NCBI GenBank assembly: GCA_036346225.1
Contig: JARFIW010001082.1
Span: 6,076,001-6,140,000 of the forward strand
Reading direction: 5' to 3'
Origin: Platerodrilus igneus
Lineage: Eukaryota > Arthropoda > Insecta > Coleoptera > Lycidae
DNA length: 64,000 nucleotides
Part shown: positions 27,110-39,780 of the stretch, piece by piece
Numbering within the stretch: position 1 is the stretch's first letter
How the letters are laid out: every line of letters begins with the position of its first letter
The notes under the pieces: generated by a model
What the model saw: the letters and a program-made list of their open reading frames with translations, nothing else
The model's database searches: none
What the model was told of the DNA's origin: nothing
Position numbers and translations under genes: made by a program

Positions 27110-28147
27110 AAAAATGTTCAAAGTGCCCACCATTTTATTGAAGGCACAGCTCACATCGTTTTTTAACATTACGAAGTGCTTTTTCTATTGTGCGTGCATC
27201 AATGCTTGCAATTGCTGTTAGGATTCTAGCTATTAAATCCTCAGGCGTTTGAGGAGTAGTAGAATACACTCTATTTTTTAAATCACCCCACAAATAAAAA
27301 TCTAACGGCATAAGTTGTGGTGAACGAGCAGGCTAATCAATTTCCATTTTGTTACCAATCACGTGCTCAAAACGATCAGTTAAATATTGCTTCACTGATA
27401 TACCACTGTGTGCAGGGGCACCATCGTGTTGGAAACACTTTGGTCTGTAATGGATGTTAAGAGGTAATTCATCCAAATATTCTTCCAGTTGGTGTTTTAA
27501 AAAATTTAAGTAATTGGCAGCGGTCAAATTGTCGTTATAAAAAAAAGTCCAACAATTTTTCCACAAAATATTCCACACCAACAATTAATACCAAATTGAT
27601 GTTGATCTCTGGATTCACGCACAAGTTTAGGATTTTCTTGAGAATAAAATACTTTGTTATGCCGATTAAATATTCCGTTATTTGTAAATTTAGTCTCGTC
27701 AGTAAACATAATGGTTCTCCAAAAATATGAATTCTCTCCACATTTATTAAGGTACCAACGACAAAATGTTATCCGTCTTTGATTATCCACTGGATACAAT
27801 GTATTCGAAATAGAATAGTGATAGGGATGATATTTCCGACTTTTCAGAATATACCTCAGTTTCCTTAGAAGTTGCACAGTGGTTTGCAATTTCGGCAGTA
27901 GAAGATTCTGGTTTATAGTTAACAAACGCCAACACATTCGTTTCAACAGTTTCTTCATATTTTCGTAAGAATTTAAGTTTGGTAAATGCACCATATGCCT
28001 TAAGATTATTTTCAAGTTTGCTAAATATCCGACAGTGTGGTTGCTTACGTTCCATGTATCTTTCAAAGTACAAATCCGCTGCTGCACGTGAGTTACGATT
28101 CGAAAAATAGTAGCAAAAGTCTTTTTTTCTTCATTTGTATAGGACAT
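27110..28147 (-). pseudogene. Tc1-mariner-type transposase with long-TIR element, broken
   Basis: The start at 28147 (MSYTNEEKK) is preferred to an upstream in-frame ATG because this N-terminus is the usual one for related arthropod transposases. The DNA-binding region continues in shifted frames to about 27790. The catalytic domain shows MFTDETKFTNNG (first aspartate), a GINCWCGI segment, FQHDGAPAHS (second aspartate) and, after a TAG stop near 27333, PLDFYLWG (third aspartate). I count 40 residues between the second and third, close to the DD41D group and unlike D34D mariner. Frameshifts near 27540 and 27790 and the stop disable the gene. The last residues (KKRCELC) fall near 27140. Confidence 0.85.
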
Positions 28148-28599
28148 TCTAGCTATTAGAAAAAATAATGTACGTATAAACACAAAATAATAGTACTGGT
28201 TGATAAGATTGTTAAGATTAATCTAGAAATGTTAATGATAAGGAAGGACCAATTGCTATTATGTAGCAATACCGATGGCAGTGTAGCGGTTATGTAATAA
28301 ACAGAGCAAATACGACAAACTACCCAAGACCACGCGCGCTTGGTGTGGTGTCGCTTTCAGGTCTCTCGTTCAACTGTCTTCTGTTACCATTCGAGTACGA
28401 ATCATGTTACTTCACGCACTCGTACTACGGAATAAGGTTTCACTCAAACTGTAGGGTACCCGCACTAATGGTATTTATTGCCACCACTATTAAATTGTTC
28501 AATGATGACGTAACAAGTACTATCTAATTTCTGTTATTCAAACAAGTGAAATCTATTGTTGTGTCATATGGCTATTCTTAAAATCAGTTCAAATATTCA

Positions 28600-29072
28600 C
28601 ATATTATTTAATACAAAGTTTCGTATTTCATAAAAACAACATTTTTTCAAAAAATTTTATGTTGAACATGTACACTGTAGTACATCACTGAAAAGAGAAA
28701 AAAAATGCCTTTCTATCGGAACTACCCCCAATTATGGTTTCCATTTAAAAAAACATAACCTCAATTATTTACTCGAACATGATCAAAGCCATGTAAAAAC
28801 AAATAAGTTTATCTTATTTTCCTTTTAAAATAATGTAAAAATATCTACAACGTTTTACTGTATCTATCACAATAAATGAACCACGAAGGAAAACAAAAAA
28901 GATCAAAATTTCGTTATTTTGGTATAACGCTTTTGCTACACCCTGTATGTTAATTATCTCTTCATGGCTGAACTCGGCATTCAAAACTGCACTAGTTTCC
29001 TTATTTAACCTTTTCTCTAATATCACAAATAACAGAGTTACCCATACAACGTGTAAGAAATAGGGCAACCTG
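28600..29072 (-). repeat. Right long terminal inverted repeat
   Basis: Inverse partner of 26565-27037. Its outer tip is GGGCAACCTG, followed by TA. Confidence 0.9.
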
Positions 29073-29145
<73 letters not shown>

Positions 29146-29157
29146 ATACATATATTG

Positions 29158-29195
<38 letters not shown>
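29073..29195. repeat. (TA)n microsatellite
   Basis: Long TA runs with short interruptions (TTTTATACATATATTGCAA near 29141-29160). This is the right half of the tract into which the transposon inserted. Confidence 0.9.
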
Positions 29196-29197
<2 letters not shown>

Positions 29198-29622
29198 CTC
29201 ATATTAAGACCAGGGTAGAAAATTAAATAATCACATCAAATAATTTTAATCACCGTGTAGAAGCTTTGGGAAAAGGTACGCTTTATTAAAACCGTGAAGC
29301 ATAAAAATTCATTCGTTTCATTAAAAAGAAGAGATTTAAATTATTTACAAGACGCCTTCTATAAAAAGAAGCAGTATTAAAATGCTCTAAATAGAGTTAA
29401 CGTTGGTGTTCGTGATAGGAATGTGTTTGTTTTTTTATGATTGAGGATGAAAGTTTTAACTAGGTGAGCAGCCGAGGCGGAAAAGAGTAAAGAGGCGAGT
29501 AACAAAAGAAAGTCAACGGAACAGTTAAGGTAATGAATAGCTTTTTGTAGGATTCACAGCATTCATGACGCCCAATTCGTGAGGCTCGATTCTAATACAT
29601 GGAAACACAGCATTCTATATAT

Positions 29623-29735
29623 ATTGCTGTGACAACGCGGCACGTTGGAGCGTCACTAAAAGAGTGCTGTGACAACGGCCGGCGTTAGGGGTCGATAAAA
29701 ATGTGCTGTGATACAGATACAGCAAATTATAAAAT
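29623..29735 (+). repeat. Degenerate ~40-bp tandem repeat (TGCTGTGACAACG)
   Basis: The motif TGCTGTGACAACG occurs at about 29624 and 29673, with a shortened form TGCTGTGATACAG near 29702. GC-rich spacers between them end in GTCACTAAAAGAG or GTCGATAAAAATG. The rest of 29196-30414 shows no gene. Confidence 0.5.
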
Positions 29736-30041
29736 TTGAAATTGCTGACTTACTTTCCTCTCTAACTTTACCGGGCTAGCTCATCTGAAATGTTGGAATT
29801 CATAAAATGAAATCAAACACATCAATATCACAAAGCATTTATACAGTATGAAATATTTTCTACGGTATTAAATATCTTCGGCTTCTATTCTTTAATTGAC
29901 GTCAAATCCCAGTTAACAAAATCATGCATAAAATTTCCATTTGAAACAGCAGTCACCAAAGTACATACTTGCTTAAATCTTCTTTTCGATTATTTTATAA
30001 AATTTTTAAAGTAGCGTTATATTTTATATAATTACATAGTA

Positions 30042-30079
<38 letters not shown>

Positions 30080-30112
30080 TATATATATGTATATATATAA
30101 TTATATATAATT
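30042..30112. repeat. (TA)n microsatellite
   Basis: An interrupted TA run in otherwise featureless AT-rich sequence. Confidence 0.9.
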
Positions 30113-30414
30113 ACCATTTAATAATTTCCATTTTTATGCCGGTTACGTTTAACTTTACTTCTTTATTCACTGTTCCATTTTACCATCTACGTTATCAGGC
30201 AGCTTATGAAAGAACTCTTTGATTTAAAAAATTCATAATTAAAAAACGAAACCAGTAATAAACCTTCGGGTTTTGAACTTGAGTTTAGTATATTGTCAAG
30301 ATTATTTCTCTAATATTCGATCGCAGTGCGTGGCCTTGGAGCGAGCGTGGTGGAGGAAGAGTGCTACTGCTTCGGCCGGCCGTCAGTCGCCACTCACCAG
30401 TTACAAAGTGATTT

Positions 30415-31164
30415 GAAAGAGGCTTAAATTACGTGGATATAAGGTTCAACTTCTGCATGAAATCAAGCCTAATGACAAAGTGAAAACATTCGATTTAGCA
30501 GTCTACATTTTGAAAAGGATTGAAGAAAATGAGAACTTCCTAGAAAATGTGATGTTTTCAAATGAGGCGACTTTTCACGTAAGTGCGTTCGTCAATAGAC
30601 ACAACTGTAAAATTTGGGGGTCTTGAGTCACCGCATGAATTCATAGAACATCAGCGAAACTCTCCCAAAGTCAATGTTTGGTGTGGATTGATGCATGATC
30701 GTATAGTAGGACCTTTCATCTTTGCAGAGAAGACAATTAATAGGGATATTTATTGTGAAATGCGTTGAACTTGCGTTTCCCTGATAGGTGCATTGGTAGA
30801 CGTAGGCCGATTGCATTGTCACCAAGGAGCCCAGATCTGACTCCACTAAATTTCCTTTTTTTAAGGACATGTAAAAAACATTGTTTATTCGAAGAAGATC
30901 CGTGACATTGCTCATTTGATGGTGAGGATTGTTGCAGCCGTAGCATGCGTCACGCCTGATATGTTGTTGAATACCTGGCAAGAAAGTAATCATCGTTTAG
31001 ACGTGGCCAGGGCAACAAATGGTGCACATATAGAACTTTATTAGGTATCAAAAAAAAACTTGAGAAGATTCTCTTTAATACTACATATGTTTCATAACTA
31101 TTATTTTAACTTTACTGTGTACAAATAAAACTTTAAATCAAGGAGTTCTTTTATAAACTTCCTG
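30415..31164 (+). pseudogene. Tc1-mariner transposase relic, internally deleted
   Basis: From about 30430 the plus strand encodes a segment with YKVQLLHEIKPNDKVKTFD and an AVYILKRIEENENFL stretch. Then come MFSNEATFHVS, where the family has SDEATF (aspartate to asparagine), VNRHN, and SPKVNVWCGLMHDRIVGPF. The segment that should carry the second catalytic aspartate is missing. After it come a degraded WIGR-type motif and SPDLTPLNF, where the last aspartate is also asparagine. A CCTGTA end at 31161-31166 may be the right terminus. Two of three catalytic acids are lost and one block is deleted, so the copy is dead. It represents a different lineage from the other elements here. Confidence 0.78.
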
Positions 31165-33800
31165 TATTTTAATTATTAATTACGATATGCATATTGCATA
31201 CTCAAAATATCATCTTCGCAAAGCAACACGCTCGCGACTTAATCAAAATAACATTTCGCGATCGAATTCATAAATGAATCACTTCAATAAACGCTTTCGT
31301 TTATATACAAAAATTATCTATTTTCTTGATTATACAAGTGTTTACGTGCCTCCATTCCAAATAATACACGCTTATCTGATGTAATTTTCTAGAAATTTCT
31401 CATTATTGTTCACTCGCGTGACTGATTTATAATAGTAACGCGCGTTGCTTCGTCTTTCTCTAATACCCAAAGTTAATGCTCGGGGTCTCCTTCTATCCTA
31501 CAGTGAATGCAAAAGATCATAAATATTTTTTTCAATGTTTATTACTTTTTCTGGGGTTTTAATATTCCAACCGCTTCTTGGAATACAGTTTCTTTATTAA
31601 TTAGGTCAAATGAAATTGAAGTATTTCTTCTCAATTCCTCGCGCACTTTCAAGAACATGCTTTATTTAAATTGAATTTATGTAATACACAGGGTAATTAA
31701 TTTACACTTTAATTGCTTTTAAAGCAAATGGTTGCATTTTTAATAAAAAATATTCGCCTTCACGGTAAAAAGTGTTTTAATACACGTAATTAAGATTAGA
31801 ACTGGAGTTCTAAATACACAAAATTATTTATTTTTATGCACGGAAAGGGCATTTATATAACAAACGAATAGCTTTTGTATTTATCTTAAAATGATCGATT
31901 TGCATTCGCTTTTAATGCACGTGTGCGATAACGATTACTTGAAATTGTTTTGTACAAAAGTAAGAGTGGTATTATGCTGCATCTGGACTACTTTTACATA
32001 AAATTAGTATGATTTCTTTCACGCGTTTCGAGGTATGTTATTTTATCTTAATTTGGGTTCTCACAAATTCCGTCTTTCTTCATATTGGAGTTGCGTGCTT
32101 CCTATGAAATACTTTAGGACTATGCAATTTATTAAAATGAGTATTATCCTATTTCGATTACTTGTTATTAACATGTACACTTGCTATTTAATTTTTTTAA
32201 ACTTAATCTAAAGAGCCAGCGCCTCTTTTTTTAAGAATTAATCGATGTACTAACTTTTTTTTCATTGTTGTTAAAGAAACATTTGTAAGCGAAATGTGCG
32301 CACCATGACAAAGATTCACTTCTGATAAGAACTGATTTCATTATGGAAATGAAATAATTAAAAGTATCAGTTAATTTCTACGTAGCAAGAAAGAAACAAA
32401 TTTCTGAGCATGAGAAATTTGAATTTTGTGATTTCTATCTTATGTTTATAATATTTGTTTAGTTCAAAGAAGATATTAAAAATTACTATTCCAAATTTTT
32501 CTTTTCGCTTGAATTATTTGTTTATTTAGGAATTTAGAAACGTGTCTCTTTTAACTCTAAGATTGGATAACGCCGTTAATGGCGGATCCAAAAGTAAGGA
32601 ATTAATTCTGTTATACGATTTTATTAATTGTCCAATACTCAATTTTTTTATTAATAAGTTATCGAAAGTTTCATTGGTTGTTTTTTCTAATTTGTTCGTT
32701 TTGCATTTATTAAATTTAATGTGGGAGAAATAGTTTGTTTCAGTTATTTTGTAAGAAGTTAGTGAAATTCACTGTACTGATAATGTTCAAAAAATTTTTT
32801 CAAGTATTTTACGAAAATCTTTGAATAGTAGAGTTTAATAACTTCCGTATAGTTTCTTCCCCTTCATTTAAAGCGACCTTAACCTCCTTATTTACTGTTA
32901 ATCCTAGTTAGGTGCCGCTCTCTCCCTCCTTATAACTGGCTCTATAATAACCCACCTTCCCTTCTACCCCCTTCAACCCTAACCCAGCTAGTCAATTTCT
33001 CTCCAGGAGTTTTGCCATTTGTTTTCAAAATTTATTTCATCTATCTCAACCGTGAATTCAGTTAGCAAGGAAGAATTTTTCTCTTAACACTTTGACGGCA
33101 CCTTTGAGGCAGGACTTCCTCGTTAAAATGTTTTGCCAAGAATGCTTAACTACATTTACAAGATGTTATCAAAATTTGGTCTCAAATAAATTTCAACATA
33201 CTTCCGATTAAAGATCTAAAATTTAGGATATCGTACGCGTTATTAAATAAAAATGTAATAAATCATGCAAGAATTGAACTTTGAATTCATCAATTAAACA
33301 ATTACCAAGTCATAGTGCCGCCTATATTTACATAAAATAAAGAGTTTAAATTGTTCACAGCTATTTACAGACTACGAAAAATCAATAACCGGAATAAGTA
33401 ATGCTGCACGCGTACTGTGTGTCAATAACCTTATATATAATACAGCTTCGGGTTTTGCAATGTAGATTACTCAATCAATTAAAATTCATTTAATAGTACT
33501 ACATAATCATAAACGGTTAACAACTTGAACTTTCAGTTTTGAGGAAACGTTGTACAAATAACTATTCACGGAATCAATTAGATTACATACTATATAACAC
33601 TTCAGTCACTTATTCCTCGGGGTAAATAACTTTTTGTCTTTACTAGATCTGTAAAAATTAAAGGACTCCAGGAATGATATAATAAAGGAAACTAAAATTA
33701 ATATTAAATGCAAAAATATAGAAGATAAGCACTGAATTTTTTTAATAGAAAAACGGCAATCTGACAGTTTATTGCAAAAGAAAAGTACTCGAAATTCCAT
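31165..33800. other. No recognisable gene
   Basis: AT-rich sequence. A C-rich patch at about 32920-33000 (CCCTCCTTATAAC and CTACCCCCTTCAACCC) stands out in composition but carries no motif. Confidence 0.5.
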
Positions 33801-33829
33801 ACATTAAAAATCTCTGTAACTTACACCTG

Positions 33830-36555
33830 CATTTTTAAGTCTTTAATTTGTATAAATCTTTGCGATAATATTTCTATCTACTGAAACACATTTCGCGGCA
33901 ATTTCTTCGTCGATCATCGTTCAACACAAGACCAATATTTTAATCATCAAAGTAGGCTTTTAAAGTATTCCAATTTTGACATTGTTTGTTTCTTTACAAA
34001 TATGTTATTGTCCTTCCTTTTGTTCTAAGAGCAGTTTTTCGCAGTGGCAGTAACCCATTTTTATTTTTCTACCTTATAGCAACTCTTGAGAAAAGTTGTA
34101 CTGCCTCCGGGGTTAAAACCTTGTTTTATAAGATTTCCTTAAAGTTACATTAGTTCACTCAGAATGTTTCTTCAACAAATAGCATTCCTATTGTGGGCTG
34201 CTGATTAGAATCGCCTACAGAATTGTCTGTAACTGCAAAAATTGGTGTAGCTTTCATAGATTTATCGTTTGGACAAGAGTAATTGCAGAAGATAAAAATC
34301 ATCCTTAGGAAATATATACTTATCAAAGAATACTATTCCATTGCATATAAGCCCTGACCATATGCTAGAGCTGCTGATTTACCCTACACCTGAAAACAAT
34401 TAAGTGGTAGTTCGTAAATTTTCAAAATTTTTTCTTGGTATAAAAAAGCACCCAAGTATAAGCTGCCCAATTTTTAAAAAATTTTGAGTGAATTAAACGT
34501 TGTAAGATTCAGAGATTAAAGTTTGTATAAATGCAAGTTAAAATCAGAATTCTATGTGCATTGAAAAAGTTAACTGCACCTATGAATAAATGTGACTTAT
34601 TTACTACAACGCGCCTTACATGTTTAGCAAAGTATTCCAAAACCTTTTAAAAATTTTTACTAGTCCTCCATTCATGTAGATTCCTTTCTGGTATACCTTT
34701 AATCATTTTGACAGGGTCAAATCAATGTCAATGCCATTAGCCGAAATGATTTGCAGTTGTGTGGCTACTTTATTTTTTCTCTAAACGTTAGTTGATCTAT
34801 TCCTTGTTTGGCCTTCTTGTCTACAATTTTTTTTAAATTCCTTGATGATAGTCACACTGGTCTTAATAAAATAACCGAATTGGAGATAAAAAAAATAATT
34901 ACTTTGCATTGTCCAGACTGCAAAGCAAAACTTTATTCCCGACTTTTTGATAGACAGGTCTTGGGTGTCGGTGCATAACGACTAACGGCAATCTTTGCTA
35001 ATACTTTCCGCACTCGACCCATTTTGTATGAGCCATCAAGGAATTTTCTACAATATATTTATAAGTTCGGATTTTCTCATGTCCTCTCCGTTCAAATACT
35101 ACAAGCTCGAGTGGTTCTAAAAATTTAAATTACCTTCCGTGTGACATCCTTAATCACGTCAGTCACGTCATCTTTAACAACGTTACACATACTAGCACTA
35201 ATTACATAACACACGCTATCGTTAATTATGTTAAAATCAAACTCTTATACCACCAAGTTCAAACCTTTTTATTTTTTGAGACAACCGGGTCGTATTTGAA
35301 CTGTTTTTAAAGAATTTTTCTTTATGCCCAAACACTTATTTTGTTATTCTTCCACCGTGTACAAGCGATTAAAGTTTGGAATACCCAAATAAAAAATATA
35401 TCAATAATTTTTACAATTTCAACAGTTTTACTATTCTTCAGAGTTTGAAATGCCTCGTTTTTTTTCCGCATCCGCAGATATCATTACGTATATTTTAATT
35501 CTTGCAGTTGGAAATGCAGTAAATAATAATCGCATACTTATGCAATGTTTTCGTTGATTACTTATTATCACCGTCTTTTACATTCGTTGCCTGGTACAAA
35601 ATTCTATGGAAAACCATACCTTATACGTAGAGAGTCTACCGAAGATATCCAGAACCAATTGATAATGGTTTACGTCTAGCGCTCCATCCGACATATGCAA
35701 TACGTAGTACTTATTCCAGGAGTAGACAAACACAATGCCCTGTTCTACACCGATCGCTACATGTGCCGTGTCTGTACTGGTACCCTTAATTTTTTTAACT
35801 ATGCTATCTAATGATACAATAAGATTAGACCTTATTACCCAAAAACTTCTAACTACTATCTGTATAGTTTATCTTGAAATTTATCATGTATCATTACTAC
35901 GACTAAGATCATGATTAAAGTTTCCAATTTGGATAAAGTTTATTCAATTCCTATTATTAGTTTATGCCAGAAGTAAAATAATTAAAATCGTTTACATTAT
36001 CACTTTCCTCTGTGTTGTTGTTTGTTTACTGAATATAGATTATCGGTTCAAACAAACGATTATCTTCCTCAAATCTTATCAAACTTGCGGGAACAACGTG
36101 ATAATTTAAATTCAGTTTTGAAATCTTTACCAGGCGCCAATCATATTTTAGGTGGATCTAAACAGAAGTCAAAGGGCACCTTTCTATTTTCAGAAATTTT
36201 TCAGATTTAATTTTTATCGGAAATCTCCTCCCCCCGAAACTTGAGCAAGTACAACGTATTATTTTTCAAAAATCGAATGCTTATATTTCAAACTTCAAAA
36301 ATTTTTAACCTTGGACCAACTGTTAACCTTACAATTTCTAGTCTGAAAAACGGTTAATTCTGTTCTACCAACGTAAATTAGATCCATGATGGCAACGCTA
36401 CTTCTACTGCTCATTTCAAATAACTCTAGAAACCGACAGTAAATAATGAAAAAATTGTAGATGGAATCAAGTGGCATTAAATGCCCGAAGTAGTTATACA
36501 CATTTACATAATTTTCGCCATCGTTTGGAAATTTGTTATGGTTTGGATCCTGCAT
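33830..36555 (-). pseudogene. Unidentified coding-like relics, minus strand
   Basis: I do not recognise this region. On the minus strand there are protein-like open pieces: 36555-36295 (86 codons), about 35880-35590 (about 98 codons without a stop, including VAIGVEQGIVFVYSW), about 34305-34165 (with AVTDNSVGDSNQQPTIGM), then a run in the same frame to about 33840 broken by regularly spaced stops. Residue use looks more like protein than random AT-rich DNA. The pieces may come from one long decayed gene, possibly of an unrecognised mobile element or inserted virus, or may be unrelated. No catalytic or structural motif could be named. Confidence 0.3.
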
Positions 36556-36914
36556 TTACTGACTACCATCTCCATTCTTTTTTCAAGCATGCGTTTGCAT
36601 CAATAGTATTTAATTCTTCTAGCTGGTACTACAAAAAATTAATTTAGCTAATACATATTAATTTTACACTTGCTAAAGAGCTGGAACAGCTCCACGGTTT
36701 TTTATTTTGAACTGCTATGAATGACGTTATACAATGTTTTCCAGCAACTCCTCAATCTTTTTGCTGTTCACCAAAACTTGCTTACAGCAAGAGGAGCGAA
36801 ATCATGCGAAAATTATTTATCCAACTCTGTACAATTTTTAATTGAAATTTTGATACCTTGAACTAAAAACGGAACTAAAAACCAAAACTTAAATAAACTG
36901 TAAATTTTATTTTT
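36556..36914. other. No recognisable gene
   Basis: AT-rich sequence up to the target-site duplication of the RTE element. Confidence 0.5.
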
Positions 36915-36926
36915 AAGCACAGGCTC

Positions 36927-37139
36927 TATCCCTATAGTAGGGGATAAAGAATACTACTATAGTAAGCCTGCTTATCGTAAAAGGCGATTAAAAGGCGCAG
37001 CAAAGGGCAGCAGCCTTGCTGGCTAAAAGATATTGGAGGAGGGTCGGTTGGTCTCGGGCGATCCTCAATAATATACAAGCTTGTTGGGGGTTGGCCGTGA
37101 CGGATACGGCTTTCAGCTAAAATCTTTAAAAACTGCGTT
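36927..37139 (+). other. 5' leader of the RTE element
   Basis: GC-richer leader of about 0.2 kb preceding the endonuclease frame. It contains a small palindrome (CTATAGTAGGGG...CTACTATAG), a GGCAGCAGCCTTGCTGGC hairpin-like stretch and the RTE-type CTTATCGTAAAAGGCGATTAAAAG segment. Confidence 0.65.
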
Positions 37140-38078
37140 GTGGAAAGATATGGGAGCGTACCACAATATTTCCCAGGTGTGCGTGGCCTAAAACACGAAA
37201 TACATATGATGGAGAGCTCACAAGTAAAATTCTTGTCCGGAGGTAAAATACTCCCTCATTCGGATCTCCGGGAGGGGGTACTTGGGGCTCGTCATCGTAA
37301 GAATATAAAACAACAGTTCGATTTAGTGATAGGGACTTGGAATGTAAGGTCATTACTTAGAGTAGATAAGTTAACGAATTTATTAGTCGAAATGAGAAAG
37401 GAAAAGCTGGACATTTTAGGTATTAGTGAGGTGAGATGGCCAGATAGTAATGACTTTTGGAAAGATAATTATAGAATAATTACAACTTCTTCAACTAATG
37501 GACAGGCAGGGGTAGGAATAGTGTTAGGTAAAAGATTAGGGCATAAAGTTAAAGAGTACTTTCAATTTAGTGATAGAATAATTATGGTTAGATTGAGTAC
37601 AAAACCCACAGACACTGTTTTAGTTCAGTTTTACATGCCAACAACTCAGTACGAGGATGAGGAAGTAGAAAAGGTGCACGAGGATATAAATAGTATAGTG
37701 AGAAAAGTAAAAGGAGATGAGAATTTAATAGTTATGGGCGATTTTAATGCGTCAGTGGGAGAAGGTAGTGAGGGAAAAATGGTAGGAAAATTTGGGTATG
37801 GCAGACGAAATGATAGAGGAGAAAGATTAGTTGAGTTTTGCCAGGAACATAGATTAGTAACTGTAAACACCCTATTCGAACAACATGTTAGGAGAAGATA
37901 TACCTGGAAAGCGCCAGGTGATAGGGCTAGATACCAAATAGATTATATTTTAGTTAAACAAAGATTTAGAAACCAAGTTAAAAACTGTCGTAGTTATCCA
38001 GGGGCTGACATAGATAGCGATCATAACTTAGTTAAAATGAAGTGTAAACTAAAAATTCAAAAAATTGAGAAAGGGTAA
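37140..38078 (+). pseudogene. RTE apurinic-like endonuclease domain
   Basis: 312 codons are open. The domain shows GTWNVRSL (metal-site asparagine, about residue 69), LDILGISEVRW (catalytic-type glutamate, about 95), VQFYMPT, VMGDFNASVG (about 198-207), a YTWKAPGDRARYQIDYILV block and a terminal IDSDHNLV (aspartate-histidine pair, about 289-295). All motifs of the AP-like endonuclease are therefore present. It ends in a stop at 38076. The RT frame continues in another phase, so in the parent element both domains belong to one ORF, here broken by an indel between about 38070 and 38090. It would nick the target to prime reverse transcription. The first 60 or so residues before the domain may be leader rather than protein. 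Confidence 0.9.
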
Positions 38079-38088
38079 AAGATAAGGA

Positions 38089-39780
38089 TGGAATCTAGGT
38101 AAGCTTAATGATAGTAGGGTAAAAGAGGAATATAAACAAGTATTAGATAATAAGAGCAAAGAGATAGATGTAGGAGGGAACGTAGAAAATAGATGGAAAG
38201 AAATAAAACTGACTGTACATGATACAGCAACACAGACTATAGGTAAGAAAAAAATAGAAGCGAGAAAACCCTGGGTAACAAAGGAGAAATTAGATTTAAT
38301 AGAGAATAGAAGAAAGCTTAAACCTTTCAGAGAAGTGGATAGTGAAAGTAAGCAAAAATATAATACAGTTAGAAATAAGATAGTACATGAGTGTAGAAAA
38401 GCTAGAAATAAATGGATGGAGGAGAACTGTAAGGGAATACAAGATGATTTGAGAGTAGGTAAGACAGACAGGGCATACAGGGCAGTTAAAAAGTTTTTTG
38501 GGGAAGATAGGAAAAAATATAATGGTATTAGAGACGAGAATAATGAGCTTCTAATAAATAAAGTTGAGGTAGCAGATAGATGGAAAAGATATTTAGAAGA
38601 TTTATATAAGGGAGACGATATGGATGAGTTAGAGAACGACCAAGAAGAGGATGTAGAAATAGGGTTCTCAATATTAAGAGAGGAATTTGATAGAGCTGTT
38701 CGGAATCTTAAACTAAACAAAGCGCCAGGGATAGACGATATTCCCGCAGAATTAATAAAATATGCAAGTCAGAAAACTTTAGATAGATTATATGAACTAG
38801 TGAAATTAATATATGACACATGTGAGGTTCCAATAGATTTCGAAAAAAATATTATTATCCCAATCCCAAAAAAGTCAGGAGCTGATAGGTGTGAGAATTT
38901 TAGAACGGTTAGTTTAACTTCTCATGCTTCCAAAATACTAACAATAATAATTAAAAATAGAATAGAAGCTTTAACTGAGAATTATTTAGGCGAAGACCAA
39001 TATGGTTTTCGTAAAGACAGAGGGACTAGAGAACCGATACTAATGATTAGGCTAATTACCGAAAAAAGGTTACAAAAAAATAAAAAGACTCATTTTGCAT
39101 TTGTAGATTTAGAAAAAGCGTTTGATAGGGTTAATTGGATTGTTATGTTCAGGGTTTTGCAAAAAATAGGAATCTCTCATAGGGATAGAAAAATTATTTA
39201 CAGTCTATATAAAAACCAAAGCGTAGTAATTAGATTTGATGAAATAGAAAAGGAAGCTAAGATTAGAAATGGTGTTAGACAGGGTTGTATACTGTCTCCC
39301 TTGATTTTTAATGTTTATATTGAAGAAGCTTTAAACTTAGCTAGAGAGAGAAAAGAGATAGGTATTAGTGTACAGGGACAGAAAATAGACATGTTACGTT
39401 TTGCAGATGATATAGCCATTATGGCAGAGTCTAGAAAAGAGTTAGGAGAGTTTTTAAATATTTTAGATGAGATACTACAGAGTAACTATAGTATGAGAAT
39501 TAACTCAGTAAAGACAAAGATAATGACAAGTGAGTTACAGCCTAGTTCTAAACCAAAATTAAAAATAGGTAATACCGAGTTAGAGGAGGTAGATGAATTT
39601 TGCTATTTAGTTAGTATAATTACAAAGGATGGACGTAGCAGAAGGGATATAGTAGCTAGAAGAGCTCAAGCTAGAAAAATGTTTTTAAAAAAGAAAAACT
39701 TACTAATAGCTAATAGTATTAGTTTAGATAATAGAAAAGTTTTTAAAGTCGTACGTATGGAGCGTTCTACTATACGGTAG
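38089..39780 (+). pseudogene. RTE reverse transcriptase domain
   Basis: This frame is open from 38086 (after a TAA at 38083), beginning WNLGKLNDSRVKEEY, through to 39780. The first ATG is at 38335, but the protein clearly starts earlier as a continuation of the endonuclease. Motifs in order are LNKAPGIDDIPAELIKY, IIPIPKKSGADRCENFRTVSL, EDQYGFRKDRGTREP, FVDLEKAFDRV (first catalytic aspartate), GVRQGCILSPLIFN and LRFADDIAIMAE (FADD active-site box). All are intact and typical of the RTE clade. Basic, lysine- and arginine-rich sequence and strong A-rich codon use mark the element. A frameshift near 39747 cuts it from its C-terminal tail. Confidence 0.93.

Larger units (their letters stand above)
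26565..29072 (-). mobile_element. IS630-Tc1-mariner element with ~470-bp inverted repeats (D,D40D-like)
   Basis: The left end CAGGGTGCCCTATTTCTTAC and the reverse of the right end (CAGGTTGCCCTATTTCTTAC) begin inverted repeats that stay nearly identical to about 27037 and 28600 respectively. Both ends join TA dinucleotides of a (TA)n tract, the expected TA target. Inside each arm, about 126 bases from the tip, is a second end-like motif (CAGGGTGTAGCAAAAGCG). This gives an outer and inner repeat per arm, reminiscent of the IR/DR layout of some Tc1 elements. A transposase pseudogene occupies the minus strand between the arms. Total length is 2508 bp. Confidence 0.93.

Noticed and set aside
28814..29068. 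84-codon minus-strand frame next to the Tc1-mariner element
   Set aside because: It lies entirely within the right inverted repeat and has a broken mirror copy in the left arm. It is not a gene.
29400..29740. CRISPR-like spacing of TGCTGTGACAACG repeats
   Set aside because: Only two full copies with unequal spacing in a eukaryotic context. It is a degenerate tandem repeat, not an array.
38049..38720. 223-codon serine/leucine-rich minus-strand frame
   Set aside because: It is antisense to the RTE reverse transcriptase, whose A-rich codon use leaves the opposite strand open. The sense strand carries all motifs.
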